Program-made: the position numbers and the translations under genes | DNA from: Planctomycetaceae bacterium | Lineage (GTDB): Bacteria > Planctomycetota > Planctomycetia > Planctomycetales > Planctomycetaceae | Direction: 5' to 3' | Length of the DNA: 64,000 nucleotides | NCBI GenBank assembly: GCA_019636285.1 | Contig: JAHBXV010000005.1 | Coordinates: 124,001-188,000, forward strand | Shown: positions 8,929 through 18,063 of the stretch, piece after piece | Position numbering within the stretch: the first letter of the stretch is position 1 | Layout: each line of letters begins with the position of its first letter | Notes under the pieces: model-generated | Seen by the model: only the letters and a program-made list of their open reading frames with translations | Databases searched by the model: none | Told to the model about the DNA's origin: nothing

Positions 8929-9627
8929 GTGGAGATTCCGGCGGTCGAGCGACATACGACGGCTGACCTCGTTGTTGAACGCATCGCACACGTCATCCGG
9001 GAACGGAATCTGACGGCGGGGATGCGATTGCCCGGCGAGCATGAACTGGTCGGTCAGCTCAAGGTCAGCCGTCCCGTGTTGCGCGAGGCGCTAGCCCGCC
9101 TGCAAAGCATGGGGCTTGTTGACGTACAGCGCGGACGCGGCACGTTCGTCGGCAATCGTACCAGCCTCGCCAATTGCGTGAAGCTGCTTCGATCAGCCGT
9201 GACCATCTCGCCGCGCGAGTTACGGTCCTATGTCGAATTACGCATGGCGATCGAGGTTCAGGCGGCTCGTCACGCGGCTGAACATGCCACCGATGATGAT
9301 GTCGCCGAGCTGACCTCGCTGCTCGACGAATTGAATGACACCGCGCTGCCGTACGCTGAGGCCCTGGAGATCGATTTTCGCTTCCATCGCCGATTGATCG
9401 ACATCGCGGGCAATCCGCTGATGGCCAACCTGATGGAGGTCATCTATGAATTCGTACTGACCCAGATGGCCCGCACAACTCCGACCCAGCGAGACAACGT
9501 CCTCGGGCGACGCCTGCACAAGGCCATTCTGTCCGCCATTCGCGAACGCGACCCCGAAGCGGCGGCGAGCGCGATGCAGGAACACATGCTGGCCGTCCTC
9601 GAACGACTCGAACAGGAGCCGTCATGA
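8929..9627 (+). CDS. GntR-family transcriptional regulator, FadR/FCD subfamily
   Basis: 232 residues starting at GTG. The N-terminal winged helix is clear: TTADLVVERIAHVIRERN, then LPGEHELVGQLKVSRPVLREALARLQSMGLVDVQRGRGTFV (about 30-75). The C-terminal all-helical FCD domain carries ELRMAIEVQAARHAAEH, DFRFHRRLIDIAGNPLM and a late KAILSAIRERDPEAAASAMQEHM. Aspartate and histidine side chains of this kind bind a metal in many FCD proteins, which usually sense small organic acids. Its last codons overlap the next gene (ATGA at 9624-9627), so it is translationally coupled to the haem protein/DUF1501 pair it probably controls. A candidate operator lies upstream at 8873-8883. Effector unknown. Confidence 0.92.
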   Translation: MEIPAVERHTTADLVVERIAHVIRERNLTAGMRLPGEHELVGQLKVSRPVLREALARLQSMGLVDVQRGRGTFVGNRTSLANCVKLLRSAVTISPRELRSYVELRMAIEVQAARHAAEHATDDDVAELTSLLDELNDTALPYAEALEIDFRFHRRLIDIAGNPLMANLMEVIYEFVLTQMARTTPTQRDNVLGRRLHKAILSAIRERDPEAAASAMQEHMLAVLERLEQEPS

Positions 9628-12155
9628 GAAATCTCGTCAGTGCCCTGTTCGTCCTGATCGCTCCCACTTCGTTCATCCACGCCAGCGAACCGCCCAAGTT
9701 CACCGAAGCGGAGCTGACGTTCTTCGAATCGAAGATTCGCCCGGTTCTCGTCGAACATTGCCATGAATGTCACTCGGCAGACTCAAAGATTCTGCAGGGG
9801 GGACTCCGTGTCGATCATCGCGCCGGACTACTCACTGGGGGCGACAGCGGGGCTGCCATCGACCCCGACAAACCTGCTGACAGCCTGTTGCTGAAGGCAC
9901 TGCGTCACGATGTATTCGCGATGCCGCCGAAAGGGAAGCTGCCCGACTCCATCATCCGCGACTTCGAAACCTGGATCGCCATGGGTGTGCCCGATCCGCG
10001 TGAAGCCGTGACTGGACTGACTCAGCGAGCCGTCTCTTTGGAAGAAGGACGCCGTCACTGGGCCTTCCAGATCATCACTGACCCGCCAGTTCCGGCTGTC
10101 AGTGACTCGAACTGGTCACTCGATCCGCTCGATCACTTCGTTCTCGCAAAGTTGGATGCGGCAGGACTTCGTCCGGTCGCAGATGCCAATCGCCACGTCT
10201 GGCTGCGACGGGTGAGCCTCGACCTCACCGGTCTACCGCCGACACCCGCTGACATCGATGCGTTTGTGCGTGATGATTCGCCCGACGCCTACGCCGTGGT
10301 CGTCGATCGTCTGTTAGGCTCCCGCGCGTTCGGCGAGCGCTGGGCACGGCATTGGCTCGATCTGACCGGCTATGCCGACATGATGGGGACGTCAAACAAC
10401 GTGTTCGCTGAACACGCCTGGCGCTATCGCGACTATCTGATCGACGCCTATGCGAAGGATAAGCCCTTCGATCGATTCGTCCGCGAGCAGATCGCGGGTG
10501 ATCTGATGCCGGCTGGCTCGCCCGAAGAGCAGGCCGAAAACATCACCGCGACCGGGTTCCTGATGGTGGGCGACGTCGAAATCGTCGAGCCCGACAAGGC
10601 CAAGATGGAAGCCGACCATATCGACACGCAGGTGACCAAGATCGGCATGGCGTTTCTGGGAATGACGCTGGGCTGTGTCCGCTGCCACGACCACAAGTTC
10701 GACCCGATCACCCTTCCCGAGTACTACGGCATCGCGGGAATTCTTCGCAGTTCGCCCGCGACACACAAGATTCCATTCGGAGTCTGGAGCCGCCTCAACG
10801 CGACTGATCTGCCCGAGACGTCGGAACAACTCGCCGCTCGAACGAAACAGGAAGCAGAGCATGAAGCGCACCTCGCGGCGATGAATAACGAGCGCAGCCA
10901 GCTCGAAACGGAAAAAGGTTCGGTCCTCGAAGAGCTCAAGAAGCTGGAACAGGCGGCATCGGCCGGCAGCGAAACGGTCGAAGCCAACAAGGCCCGTGCC
11001 GAGTCGTTGACCAAGCGGCGCGACGAGATCGCCGGACGACAGGGGACGCTGGGGCGGCTGATTCAGCATGCCGAGTTCTTTCGGTCGAAGGCTCCCCGCG
11101 CGTATGCCATGCACGATGGCGACCAGCCAGCCGACATGCCGATCTACATTCGTGGCAATCCGTACGCACCGGGAGCGGTCGTCCCGCGCAGTGCGATGCT
11201 CGTCCCGTCCTGGGAAGCGTTTCCGGAGATTCCCGCTGGCCAAAGTGGCCGTCTGCAACTCGCCGAGTGGCTCGCCGATCGCCGCAATCCGCTGACTCCG
11301 CGCGTCGCCGTGAATCGCATCTGGCAGAAGCTCTTCGGCGAGGGCATTGTCCGCAGTGTCGACTATTTCGGCACTCGCGGCGATCTCCCCAGTCATCCGG
11401 AACTCCTGGATCACCTGGCGACACGCTTCCTGCAAAACGGCTGGTCGCAGAAACAGCTCATTCGCGATCTGGTCCTTAGCCGGACCTATCGACTGAGCAG
11501 CACGAACGACGCGGCTTCGGCCGCGGTTGATCCCGATAGCCGATTATTGTGGCGGATGAACCCTCAGCGACTCGACGCCGAAGCGCTGCGCGACAGTCTG
11601 CTGGCCATCAGCGGCGAATTGATCGCCAGCAACGGTGGGCCTGGGCTGGTGCTTGAGGATGTCGACAATTGCGGCGACCTCGTTCAAGCCGGCGTGAATC
11701 CGCCGAACTATGCCCATCGCAAGCCGCGACCGGGCCAGGAATTTCAGCGGACTATCTATCTGCCGGTCCTGCGCATCAACACCACCGGCGATGACCGCAT
11801 TCGCACGCACTTCGACTTCGTGAACCCCGCCCAGATCGCCGGGCAGCGGTCACAAACCGTCGTTCCGACGCAGGCCCTCTTCGTGATGAACGGCGACCTG
11901 TTCCGTAAACGAGCCAAGGGACTGGCTGACTCGCTCCTCGCGGAATCACCGGAGACTGGCACACGCCTGGAGCAACTGTGGCTGCGCGTCGTGAACCGCC
12001 CGATCAGCGACGCCGAGCGATCGACGGCGGCCGCGTTCCTGACGGAACTCGGCGCCATGATTAATGAGACCGATAGCGCGGCTCGCGACAGCCTTGCCTG
12101 GCAGGAACTTTGCCATAGCCTCCTGGCTTCCAACGAGTTCCTGTTCCGTCTGTAA
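9624..12155 (+). CDS. Module B: exported c-type-cytochrome-like DUF1549/DUF1553 protein with coiled coil
   Basis: 843 residues whose ATG overlaps the regulator's stop by 4 bases. The signal peptide (MRNLVSALFVLIAPTSFIHA) is followed by a haem motif CHECH at 46-50 (VEHCHECHSAD), then by LRVDHRAGLLTGGDSG, a usual PSCyt1 continuation. DUF1549-type landmarks are RRVSLDLTGLPPTPADID, FGERWARHWLDLTGYADMMG and FDRFVREQIAGDLM, with the second motif CVRCHDHKFDP at 351-355. Between the two halves, about residues 395-480, lies a Glu/Lys/Ala-rich predicted coiled coil that module A lacks. The DUF1553-type half includes NPLTPRVAVNRIWQKLFGEGIV and ends NEFLFRL. It has the same family role as module A; the insert suggests oligomerisation or partner binding. 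Confidence 0.93.
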   Translation: MRNLVSALFVLIAPTSFIHASEPPKFTEAELTFFESKIRPVLVEHCHECHSADSKILQGGLRVDHRAGLLTGGDSGAAIDPDKPADSLLLKALRHDVFAMPPKGKLPDSIIRDFETWIAMGVPDPREAVTGLTQRAVSLEEGRRHWAFQIITDPPVPAVSDSNWSLDPLDHFVLAKLDAAGLRPVADANRHVWLRRVSLDLTGLPPTPADIDAFVRDDSPDAYAVVVDRLLGSRAFGERWARHWLDLTGYADMMGTSNNVFAEHAWRYRDYLIDAYAKDKPFDRFVREQIAGDLMPAGSPEEQAENITATGFLMVGDVEIVEPDKAKMEADHIDTQVTKIGMAFLGMTLGCVRCHDHKFDPITLPEYYGIAGILRSSPATHKIPFGVWSRLNATDLPETSEQLAARTKQEAEHEAHLAAMNNERSQLETEKGSVLEELKKLEQAASAGSETVEANKARAESLTKRRDEIAGRQGTLGRLIQHAEFFRSKAPRAYAMHDGDQPADMPIYIRGNPYAPGAVVPRSAMLVPSWEAFPEIPAGQSGRLQLAEWLADRRNPLTPRVAVNRIWQKLFGEGIVRSVDYFGTRGDLPSHPELLDHLATRFLQNGWSQKQLIRDLVLSRTYRLSSTNDAASAAVDPDSRLLWRMNPQRLDAEALRDSLLAISGELIASNGGPGLVLEDVDNCGDLVQAGVNPPNYAHRKPRPGQEFQRTIYLPVLRINTTGDDRIRTHFDFVNPAQIAGQRSQTVVPTQALFVMNGDLFRKRAKGLADSLLAESPETGTRLEQLWLRVVNRPISDAERSTAAAFLTELGAMINETDSAARDSLAWQELCHSLLASNEFLFRL

Positions 12156-12199
12156 GTGTGTGACTTTGATTGATGAACCTACGGGTTAAGGTTTTGACC

Positions 12200-13600
12200 A
12201 TGTCTTTTCCCCCTCCGTTTTCGCGTCGCCGCATGTTGCAGACGGCCGCTTGTGGCTTTGGCGGGCTGGCGCTGGCGGATCTCGTGCATGCCGCGAGCCC
12301 AACCGCGACGCAGTTACCGGGTTTCATGCCTCGGGCGAAGCGAGTGATCTTCCTGTTCATGGCGGGTGGTCCGTCGCAGATGGACCTGTTTGATCCCAAG
12401 CCCTTCATCCGTGAACGCCACGGGCAGAAGATCGATTCGCCCCTGCCGCCCCAGGTCATTCAGGTCGGCACCGAAAAGTACCTGGCTCTGAGAGAAATGG
12501 CGCCGGTGCGGCCGCGCGGCGAGTCGGGAATGATGATTTCCGACCTCATGCCGCATCTGGCGAGTGTCGCGGACGAGATCTGCCTCCTACGCGGCATGAA
12601 CGCCGACAATCCCCAGCATGCCAGCGCGACGAACCAGTTTCATACGGGCGTTTTCACCGAGGTCCGCCCGTCAATGGGGGCCTGGATCAGCTATGGCCTC
12701 GGAACCGAAAATCAGAATCTGCCGAGCTTCGTGAGCATTCACGCCCCCGGCGTCCGAACGTACGGCTCCGGTTTTCTTCCGGCCGCTCACCAGGGGACGC
12801 CACTGACGGTTCCGCTGAATGAGCAGACGCTCCCGATCGAGAACCTGCGGAATGCGTCACCCAGCGAGTCGATCCAGCGACACCGACTCAATCTGACGCA
12901 GCGGCTGAATCAGAGTCTGGCCGAGTCTGTCCGCGGCGACGCCAACATGGAAGGGATGATCCAGAACATGGAGCTCGCCTTCCGGATGCAGACGACCACG
13001 CCCCGGCTGGTCGACCTGTCGAACGAGACGAAAAACACGCTGGAGCTGTACGGAATCGGTGGCGGCAAGCCGAGCGACCGGCATGGCCGGGCATGCCTGC
13101 TCGCGCGGAAGCTCAGCGAGTCGGGAATCCGTTTTGTGCAGGTCACCATGGATGGCTGGGACCATCACGGCGACATTCGCGGCAATCTTCCCCGGTTGTG
13201 CGCACAGACCGATCAGCCCGTCGCCGCCCTGCTGAAAGACCTCAAGCAGCGCGGCCTGCTTGAAGAGACGCTGGTCCTCTGGTCGGGTGAATTCGGCCGT
13301 ACACCGTGGAGCCAGGACCTCAGCGGCACTGCTCCCATCGATACCCATGGCCGCGAGCACCAGCCGGAAAGTTTCTGCGCGTGGATGGCGGGGGGCGGCA
13401 TTCGCGGAGGCATGACGTGGGGCGAAACCGATCACATGGGTTACAACGTCGTCTCGGGCAAGGTCCACATCCATGACCTGCACGCGACGATGCTGCATCA
13501 ACTGGGCGTCGACCACACACGGCTCACCTGGAACCACCTCGGCCGCGACTTCCGTTTGACCGATGTCCATGGCTCCATCGTCCGCGAAATTCTTGCGTGA
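12200..13600 (+). CDS. Module B: DUF1501 twin-arginine exported protein
   Basis: 466 residues from ATG 12200. In-frame TTG (12170) and ATG (12173) codons lie upstream, but 12200 has AAGG about 8 bases before it and gives the usual short N-terminus before the SRRRMLQTAACGFGGLALADL Tat-type signal. Family landmarks: KRVIFLFMAGGPSQMDLFDPKP, MGAWISYGLGTENQNLPSFV, SGIRFVQVTMDGWDHHG, WSGEFGRTPW, then DTHGREHQP and DLHATMLHQLGVDHTRLTW. The histidine-rich strings are shared with the other DUF1501 copies and may hold metals, as in related phosphatase-fold enzymes. It starts 44 bp after the haem-protein stop and is the last gene of the regulator-led operon. Confidence 0.92.
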   Translation: MSFPPPFSRRRMLQTAACGFGGLALADLVHAASPTATQLPGFMPRAKRVIFLFMAGGPSQMDLFDPKPFIRERHGQKIDSPLPPQVIQVGTEKYLALREMAPVRPRGESGMMISDLMPHLASVADEICLLRGMNADNPQHASATNQFHTGVFTEVRPSMGAWISYGLGTENQNLPSFVSIHAPGVRTYGSGFLPAAHQGTPLTVPLNEQTLPIENLRNASPSESIQRHRLNLTQRLNQSLAESVRGDANMEGMIQNMELAFRMQTTTPRLVDLSNETKNTLELYGIGGGKPSDRHGRACLLARKLSESGIRFVQVTMDGWDHHGDIRGNLPRLCAQTDQPVAALLKDLKQRGLLEETLVLWSGEFGRTPWSQDLSGTAPIDTHGREHQPESFCAWMAGGGIRGGMTWGETDHMGYNVVSGKVHIHDLHATMLHQLGVDHTRLTWNHLGRDFRLTDVHGSIVREILA

Positions 13601-13807
13601 CGCCTGACTTTCGCACTTCAGGGCTCGTCCCGCGCGCATTCGGCAGGCTCCAGATTCAACAATGTTGATTGCGGCCCTCTCGAAGGCGCTTCACCGCTAC
13701 GTTTCTTGACATTCGGTGCAACCTGACTCGTGGTGTCATTCAAGTCGGGGGAATCGTTCCACCGACCAAAGCAGCCACGTGCAGCTTGTCCCTTACCAAC
13801 CCCTCGA

Positions 13808-14437
13808 TCAATGGCAAGACTGCCTGTATCTCGCAACAACCCGACTGATGACCATACCGAGTTCGTTGTACGCGATAATTTGCCGGCGCTCATTACAGCA
13901 GTGATGAGGGTGCCCGGCTTCGAGTAAAAAGAAGCGCGTCGTTCCGTCGCACAGATTTGCGCAGTACAGGCTTCCGTAAACACCTAAGCGAGAATCGCAA
14001 TAGTTGCGGACAAAAGTGAGTTTGCCGTGTTCAAAGAAGTCGTTGTGAGGAAAACGTGCTTGAAACATCGCCATATACTGGTTGACGCCGCCTCCCACAC
14101 GAATTGCCCCGTAAGATGTGACAAATCCTTCGGCAATCTTTCCCCCTCCCACGAGTGGAACGTGTCCTGACGTCGCCGTCATCGCTCCGGAATCAAGCTG
14201 ACCGGCGGCAGGAGATTGGGGCACGGAGTCGAATGAGGATTGATTCAATGCACTTGCCAGTGCGATATCGCTGATTGAAACCGGATTGAGGTCGATCGCG
14301 AGCGCGATGGCATCACCAAACGGCTCGGCGGATAGGGGCGTTTCGGCAAATGCGGTCTCATCGGCCATGCTGCTCGCATGCCCAACAACCAGAAGCAGAA
14401 TCGATGTCGACATAACACTTGCTAGCACAGACTTCAT
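13808..14437 (-). CDS. Exported hypothetical protein
   Basis: 209 residues with a clear signal peptide (MKSVLASVMSTSILLLVVG...SSMA). The middle is Ser/Ala-rich with a Gly-rich patch (LVGGGKIAEGF, RVGGGVNQYMAM). The C-terminal third contains five or six cysteines (RNYCDS, LYCANLCDGT, HHCCNERR), suggesting disulfides or metal binding after export. I recognise no family. It converges with the module B DUF1501 gene across about 207 bp. The upstream DNA is noticeably richer in A and T than the surroundings, which might indicate separate acquisition. Confidence 0.7.
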   Translation of the reverse strand: MKSVLASVMSTSILLLVVGHASSMADETAFAETPLSAEPFGDAIALAIDLNPVSISDIALASALNQSSFDSVPQSPAAGQLDSGAMTATSGHVPLVGGGKIAEGFVTSYGAIRVGGGVNQYMAMFQARFPHNDFFEHGKLTFVRNYCDSRLGVYGSLYCANLCDGTTRFFLLEAGHPHHCCNERRQIIAYNELGMVISRVVARYRQSCH

Positions 14438-14955
14438 TGCACGGCCCTTGAATCGCGTTGGAAGTTTACCTCACATCCTTTCCACCCTTGACCGGCACGC
14501 CATAAAGCCACTCAAGGGAAGACTGGTGAAATTATCATCACTGCGGCGATTAAACAGAATACGCAAAATGCAATATGTCACAAAAAAATAAAGCGTCGCA
14601 TCAGTAAGTGATTACACCTACTTGCGCATGTGTAATCACGCATTTCTCGAGCCTGGCGCAATTCCTTGACGGGATAACGAGAAAAAGCCCCTCTGACCGC
14701 GTGATGAGAATGCATGGAAATTCGCGCCTGGACACCATAAGCACTCCATCCATGATGGCGTCTCCGGGCCGGCAAATCGGACATCGGGCGACTCCCCCCA
14801 CGACCAGCAACAACACTTCCCAGGTCGGAGTCAATGGAGTTCATCAAGGCGGGAAGGGATTCACTCTTGCATGGATCTTCCAAAGCCACACACACGCCAT
14901 GACCAGAAGACACTCACTTCTGGAGCCGTAGTCGGAAGAGGTGGCGTCCGCGGCC
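14438..14955. other. 518-base intergenic stretch, AT-rich in part
   Basis: It lies between the exported orphan gene (start 14437, minus) and the end of the TIGR03790-like gene (14956, minus), so it must contain the orphan gene's promoter and the terminator of the other. Only one structured element stands out (inverted repeat 14608-14639). A 77-codon minus-strand frame (14601-14834) containing CPICRPG is open but lacks a ribosome site and family features, so I do not call it. Confidence 0.5.
14608..14639. repeat. Perfect 10-bp inverted repeat with 12-base spacer
   Basis: GTGATTACAC (14608-14617) is repeated in inverse as GTGTAATCAC (14630-14639). There is no U-run on either side, so it is a weak terminator candidate. 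The arm-to-arm centre spacing of 22 bases (about two helical turns) would suit a dimeric or tetrameric repressor. Confidence 0.6.
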
Positions 14956-17900
14956 TTACTTCGGCGGCAATCGCCACCACGCGCATTCCACCCAGAAGAA
15001 AGTGCTGTAATACAGCCGCGAGTAGTCGTAGCGGGTCAGGACGTTCTCGATAGCCGCGCGGTGCTCATTCACCACGGTCGCGTCAGGACAAAGTGTCACG
15101 ATCCACGCAGCCGAGGTTGGCTCGCGGATGAACGCGGTTTCCTTCAGGCGGCGCGGCGAAGTCTTGATGAACTCGCGAAGCTGCTGTTCCGCAAGTTTCA
15201 CCGCCTCCTGTTCGTTCCGTTGCGGCTTCCACAGCGGGAGCATACTGGCCCGCCAGTCCATCTCGAACTTACTGTCGTCCTGCGGATTGTACTGTTCCGC
15301 CAATGTCAGACTCTCGGCAGCAAGCCTGGCGCTCTCTGTTAAACCACGCGCGTAGGCGGCTTTCAGTGGTTCATCGGATTCAAGTTCCCACAGTCCGCGC
15401 AAGGCACTCACGGCCGTGCAGGACGTCCAGTTGTGCGTCTTCGCATAGAAGAACTTCATGCCGGCTTCGCAGATTTCCAGCTTGGTCATGTTCTTGTCGC
15501 CACCGCGAACGTCGAGTTCGCGTCGATACTTCTCTTGCCAGCTCTCATCGCCCGTGATCGCCGCCATAAGTTTCATGGTAAACAGCATGCGGGCCGCCTC
15601 GTCGAAGTGGAAGCCCTGAAAGGTGCCGCGAACACCAAACGGCGGTTCGGCTGGCATCTTCCAATCGAGCTTCACGATCTCTTCGACCGTCTCGACGAGA
15701 TGCCGGGCGATGCGCGTCTTTTCTTCCGGCGTCGCGAGTTCCGACTGCCAGTACCGCCATAAGCCGACCAGCCACGGGAGCGTCTGGTCGTTGGAGCCCA
15801 TCGGGTAGTGCGACTTCCCGTCGGTACTCACGCCCCGACCGACAAATCCTTTGACGTCGCTGATCGAGTTCAGCGTGAGCAGACCTTCCATCAACCGTCT
15901 GGCCTTGGCGGCGTCTTCCTCGGATCGCGTGTGCTCCCACCGCCGGATCGCCGCATCAAGGTACAGCCCGTTGAACATCGCGCCGTTCTCGATCGGAGAC
16001 CACCAGCCAAGAGCATTCGGCTTGCCTTCGCGACACTCTTCCGGCGTCGGGTATGTCACATTCCCGTCGAGATCGGCAAAGTCGAGCATGATGCCGTGCG
16101 GATCGACGAACCGACGCCAGATCTCGCGATGGGCCGACTCGACGGCTTCCGCCGCGCTGGGGTCCGCAGCCTGCCGTACATTCCGTACATTCACGGTCAG
16201 GACCGCCCTTGCAATGCTCTGCACGGCGTCATCACCGCGTGCGATCAGCGTGAGGACGTGCTCGCCATCGCCGTGTTGTCGCGTGTCCCAGCGGAGCGGC
16301 TCCTTCGCGGGGACCGACGCCGCCCGTCGGCCGTCGACATAGAGCTCCCACTCGGCGGGGGCAATGCCATCGCTCGACTCAGTTTTTGGCTTCAGAACCA
16401 CATCACCCGAAAGTGGTTGATCCGGCACCAGTCCCTGAGACTTCAACGAGAAATCTCGCCGCCAGGGCTGGGCCAGTGGATCTCCGACGACCAAAAGCTG
16501 ATAGGGACCGGTCACGGACTGATAGTATGCCTCCACGAGCGTGCAGCCACTTGCATAATGAACGTGCAGGAACGGCGATGGAAACTTGGCCTGAATCGCG
16601 TAGGGTTCGGTCACCGTCCCCGAGGAACCAGCGGCCCCGTTTCTGAGGAACTCCGTCAGCGGAGTTTGCCCGGCATCCTTCGACATTGCTCCGCCAAAGC
16701 TCGTAAGGTGCTCGACAATCGCCCCCGGCAGAATTGTGCTCTGGCTACCCGCCCAGTCAAAGTCGGCTGCCCCGATGACGGCCCCCGCTACGTCATTCTT
16801 CTCGCGGGGCAGAATCCCATCTTCGACAATCGCCCGGACACCCATCGCTTCCAACTGGCGGGCCGCATTGCGAAAGGCCCATTCACGGGTCGTCGATCGA
16901 ACGTCGCCGTTCTTCTCGAAGTAGATCGTCCCCGGCGGTCGTGAACCATCCGCTGCGACAGCGCGGCGAAGACTGGTAACGGCCTCATCCACGCTCGTTC
17001 CACGGCCGGTCGTGCAGGCGAGAACTGTTGACAGCAGGTAACGGGGAGCCCGCGCGTCCACCGTCGACATTCCATTCGGCAGCCATCCCTGCGTCGAACG
17101 AAACCCGACCGCCGGTTGCGCGTCGAAATCGATCGACTTCATCTCCTCGACCAGCGTCTTAAAGTCGTCTCGCTCACGTAGGATTTTCAGATCGTCATCG
17201 CGAAGCGTCTGCTGGACGTCCCACCAGCCTGAATTCACGGCCGCCTGCAGCGCTTCGATGGCCGCATCGGGTTGATCGGCTTGCGCCAATAAGCAGGCCC
17301 GGTTGTAGTGCAAGTCACTGGAGTGGGGATGCCGCTGCTGCAACTCGTCCAAAACGTCGACGGCTTCTTGCATGCGGACAGCCGTTTGTGTGGTTTCTTG
17401 CTCCGACGGTTGTTCGCCGTCCTTGCGTTGCCGAATGGCCCGCTGGTGCAGTTGCAGCATCATGAGAACACTTGCGTACCGCTGCTGATCGTTGCTGTTC
17501 CACGGCTCGTCCCTGGGAGCATTCACGATCCGCCGGGCATACCAGTTACTGTTCAGATCGAGATAACGAATGTCCTTCGCCAGCACGGCCTGATGCAAAA
17601 ACGTCAGGCCGTTCACCGACGCCGTGGGCGTGAAGATTTTCGGGAGCTTCCGCTCACCGATGTCGCTACGAACATCAATCGCCGTCGGAATCTCCGCTGA
17701 GTAGGCAATGACCGCTATCTGCGGCATCAGCCGCGCGTCGGTGAGCATCTTGAACACCGGCTCCAGCACTCGCTCGCGAAACTCGTCGACCGGGATCGTC
17801 TCGGTGTTCGACAGCCCGTGAATCGTCACGATGTTGCCGGCGGGAACTCCCCTCAAGCTTGCATATTCCGCCGCGATCGTTTTCGAAGCCTCGCTCTCAC

Positions 17901-18012
17901 CATTGACGACGATGGCAACGTTTTCGGGTGCCACGCCGCCATGCAATCCGCCGACGCATGTGACCTCGACGAGAATCGACAAGAGCGCGCGGAGAGACAG
18001 CGTCCCGTTCAT
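14956..18012 (-). CDS. TIGR03790-family protein with TPR-like and C-terminal helical (alpha-toroid-like) regions
   Basis: 1018 residues with an N-terminal signal sequence. Residues about 28-290 match my memory of TIGR03790 (NVAIVVNGESEASKTIAAEYASLRGVP, then IPVDEFRERVLEPVF and IAVIAYSAEIPTAI). That family occurs mainly in species with exosortase-type sorting. A short TPR-like helical segment (HYNRACLLAQADQPDAAIEALQAAVN) is inserted near 240-265, and the N-terminal half resumes to about 510 (LLVVGDPLAQPW). An Ig-like stretch near 530-620 precedes a long helical region from about 640 with repeated Trp/Arg helices (AIRRWEHTRSEEDAAKARRLMEGLL, WELESDEPLKAAYARGL), resembling six-hairpin or alpha/alpha-toroid folds. 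It is 52 bp downstream of a DUF1501 gene and probably co-transcribed. The reaction is unknown. Confidence 0.85.
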   Translation of the reverse strand: MNGTLSLRALLSILVEVTCVGGLHGGVAPENVAIVVNGESEASKTIAAEYASLRGVPAGNIVTIHGLSNTETIPVDEFRERVLEPVFKMLTDARLMPQIAVIAYSAEIPTAIDVRSDIGERKLPKIFTPTASVNGLTFLHQAVLAKDIRYLDLNSNWYARRIVNAPRDEPWNSNDQQRYASVLMMLQLHQRAIRQRKDGEQPSEQETTQTAVRMQEAVDVLDELQQRHPHSSDLHYNRACLLAQADQPDAAIEALQAAVNSGWWDVQQTLRDDDLKILRERDDFKTLVEEMKSIDFDAQPAVGFRSTQGWLPNGMSTVDARAPRYLLSTVLACTTGRGTSVDEAVTSLRRAVAADGSRPPGTIYFEKNGDVRSTTREWAFRNAARQLEAMGVRAIVEDGILPREKNDVAGAVIGAADFDWAGSQSTILPGAIVEHLTSFGGAMSKDAGQTPLTEFLRNGAAGSSGTVTEPYAIQAKFPSPFLHVHYASGCTLVEAYYQSVTGPYQLLVVGDPLAQPWRRDFSLKSQGLVPDQPLSGDVVLKPKTESSDGIAPAEWELYVDGRRAASVPAKEPLRWDTRQHGDGEHVLTLIARGDDAVQSIARAVLTVNVRNVRQAADPSAAEAVESAHREIWRRFVDPHGIMLDFADLDGNVTYPTPEECREGKPNALGWWSPIENGAMFNGLYLDAAIRRWEHTRSEEDAAKARRLMEGLLTLNSISDVKGFVGRGVSTDGKSHYPMGSNDQTLPWLVGLWRYWQSELATPEEKTRIARHLVETVEEIVKLDWKMPAEPPFGVRGTFQGFHFDEAARMLFTMKLMAAITGDESWQEKYRRELDVRGGDKNMTKLEICEAGMKFFYAKTHNWTSCTAVSALRGLWELESDEPLKAAYARGLTESARLAAESLTLAEQYNPQDDSKFEMDWRASMLPLWKPQRNEQEAVKLAEQQLREFIKTSPRRLKETAFIREPTSAAWIVTLCPDATVVNEHRAAIENVLTRYDYSRLYYSTFFWVECAWWRLPPK

Positions 18013-18063
18013 GGGTCACCAAAGACAGAGGAAAGTGATGATGTCGCGTAGTCCGCGGGCCGC

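Noticed and set aside
14601-14834. 77-codon minus-strand frame with CPICRPG
   Set aside because: No ribosome site, no signal or domain, and it runs through the inverted repeat.
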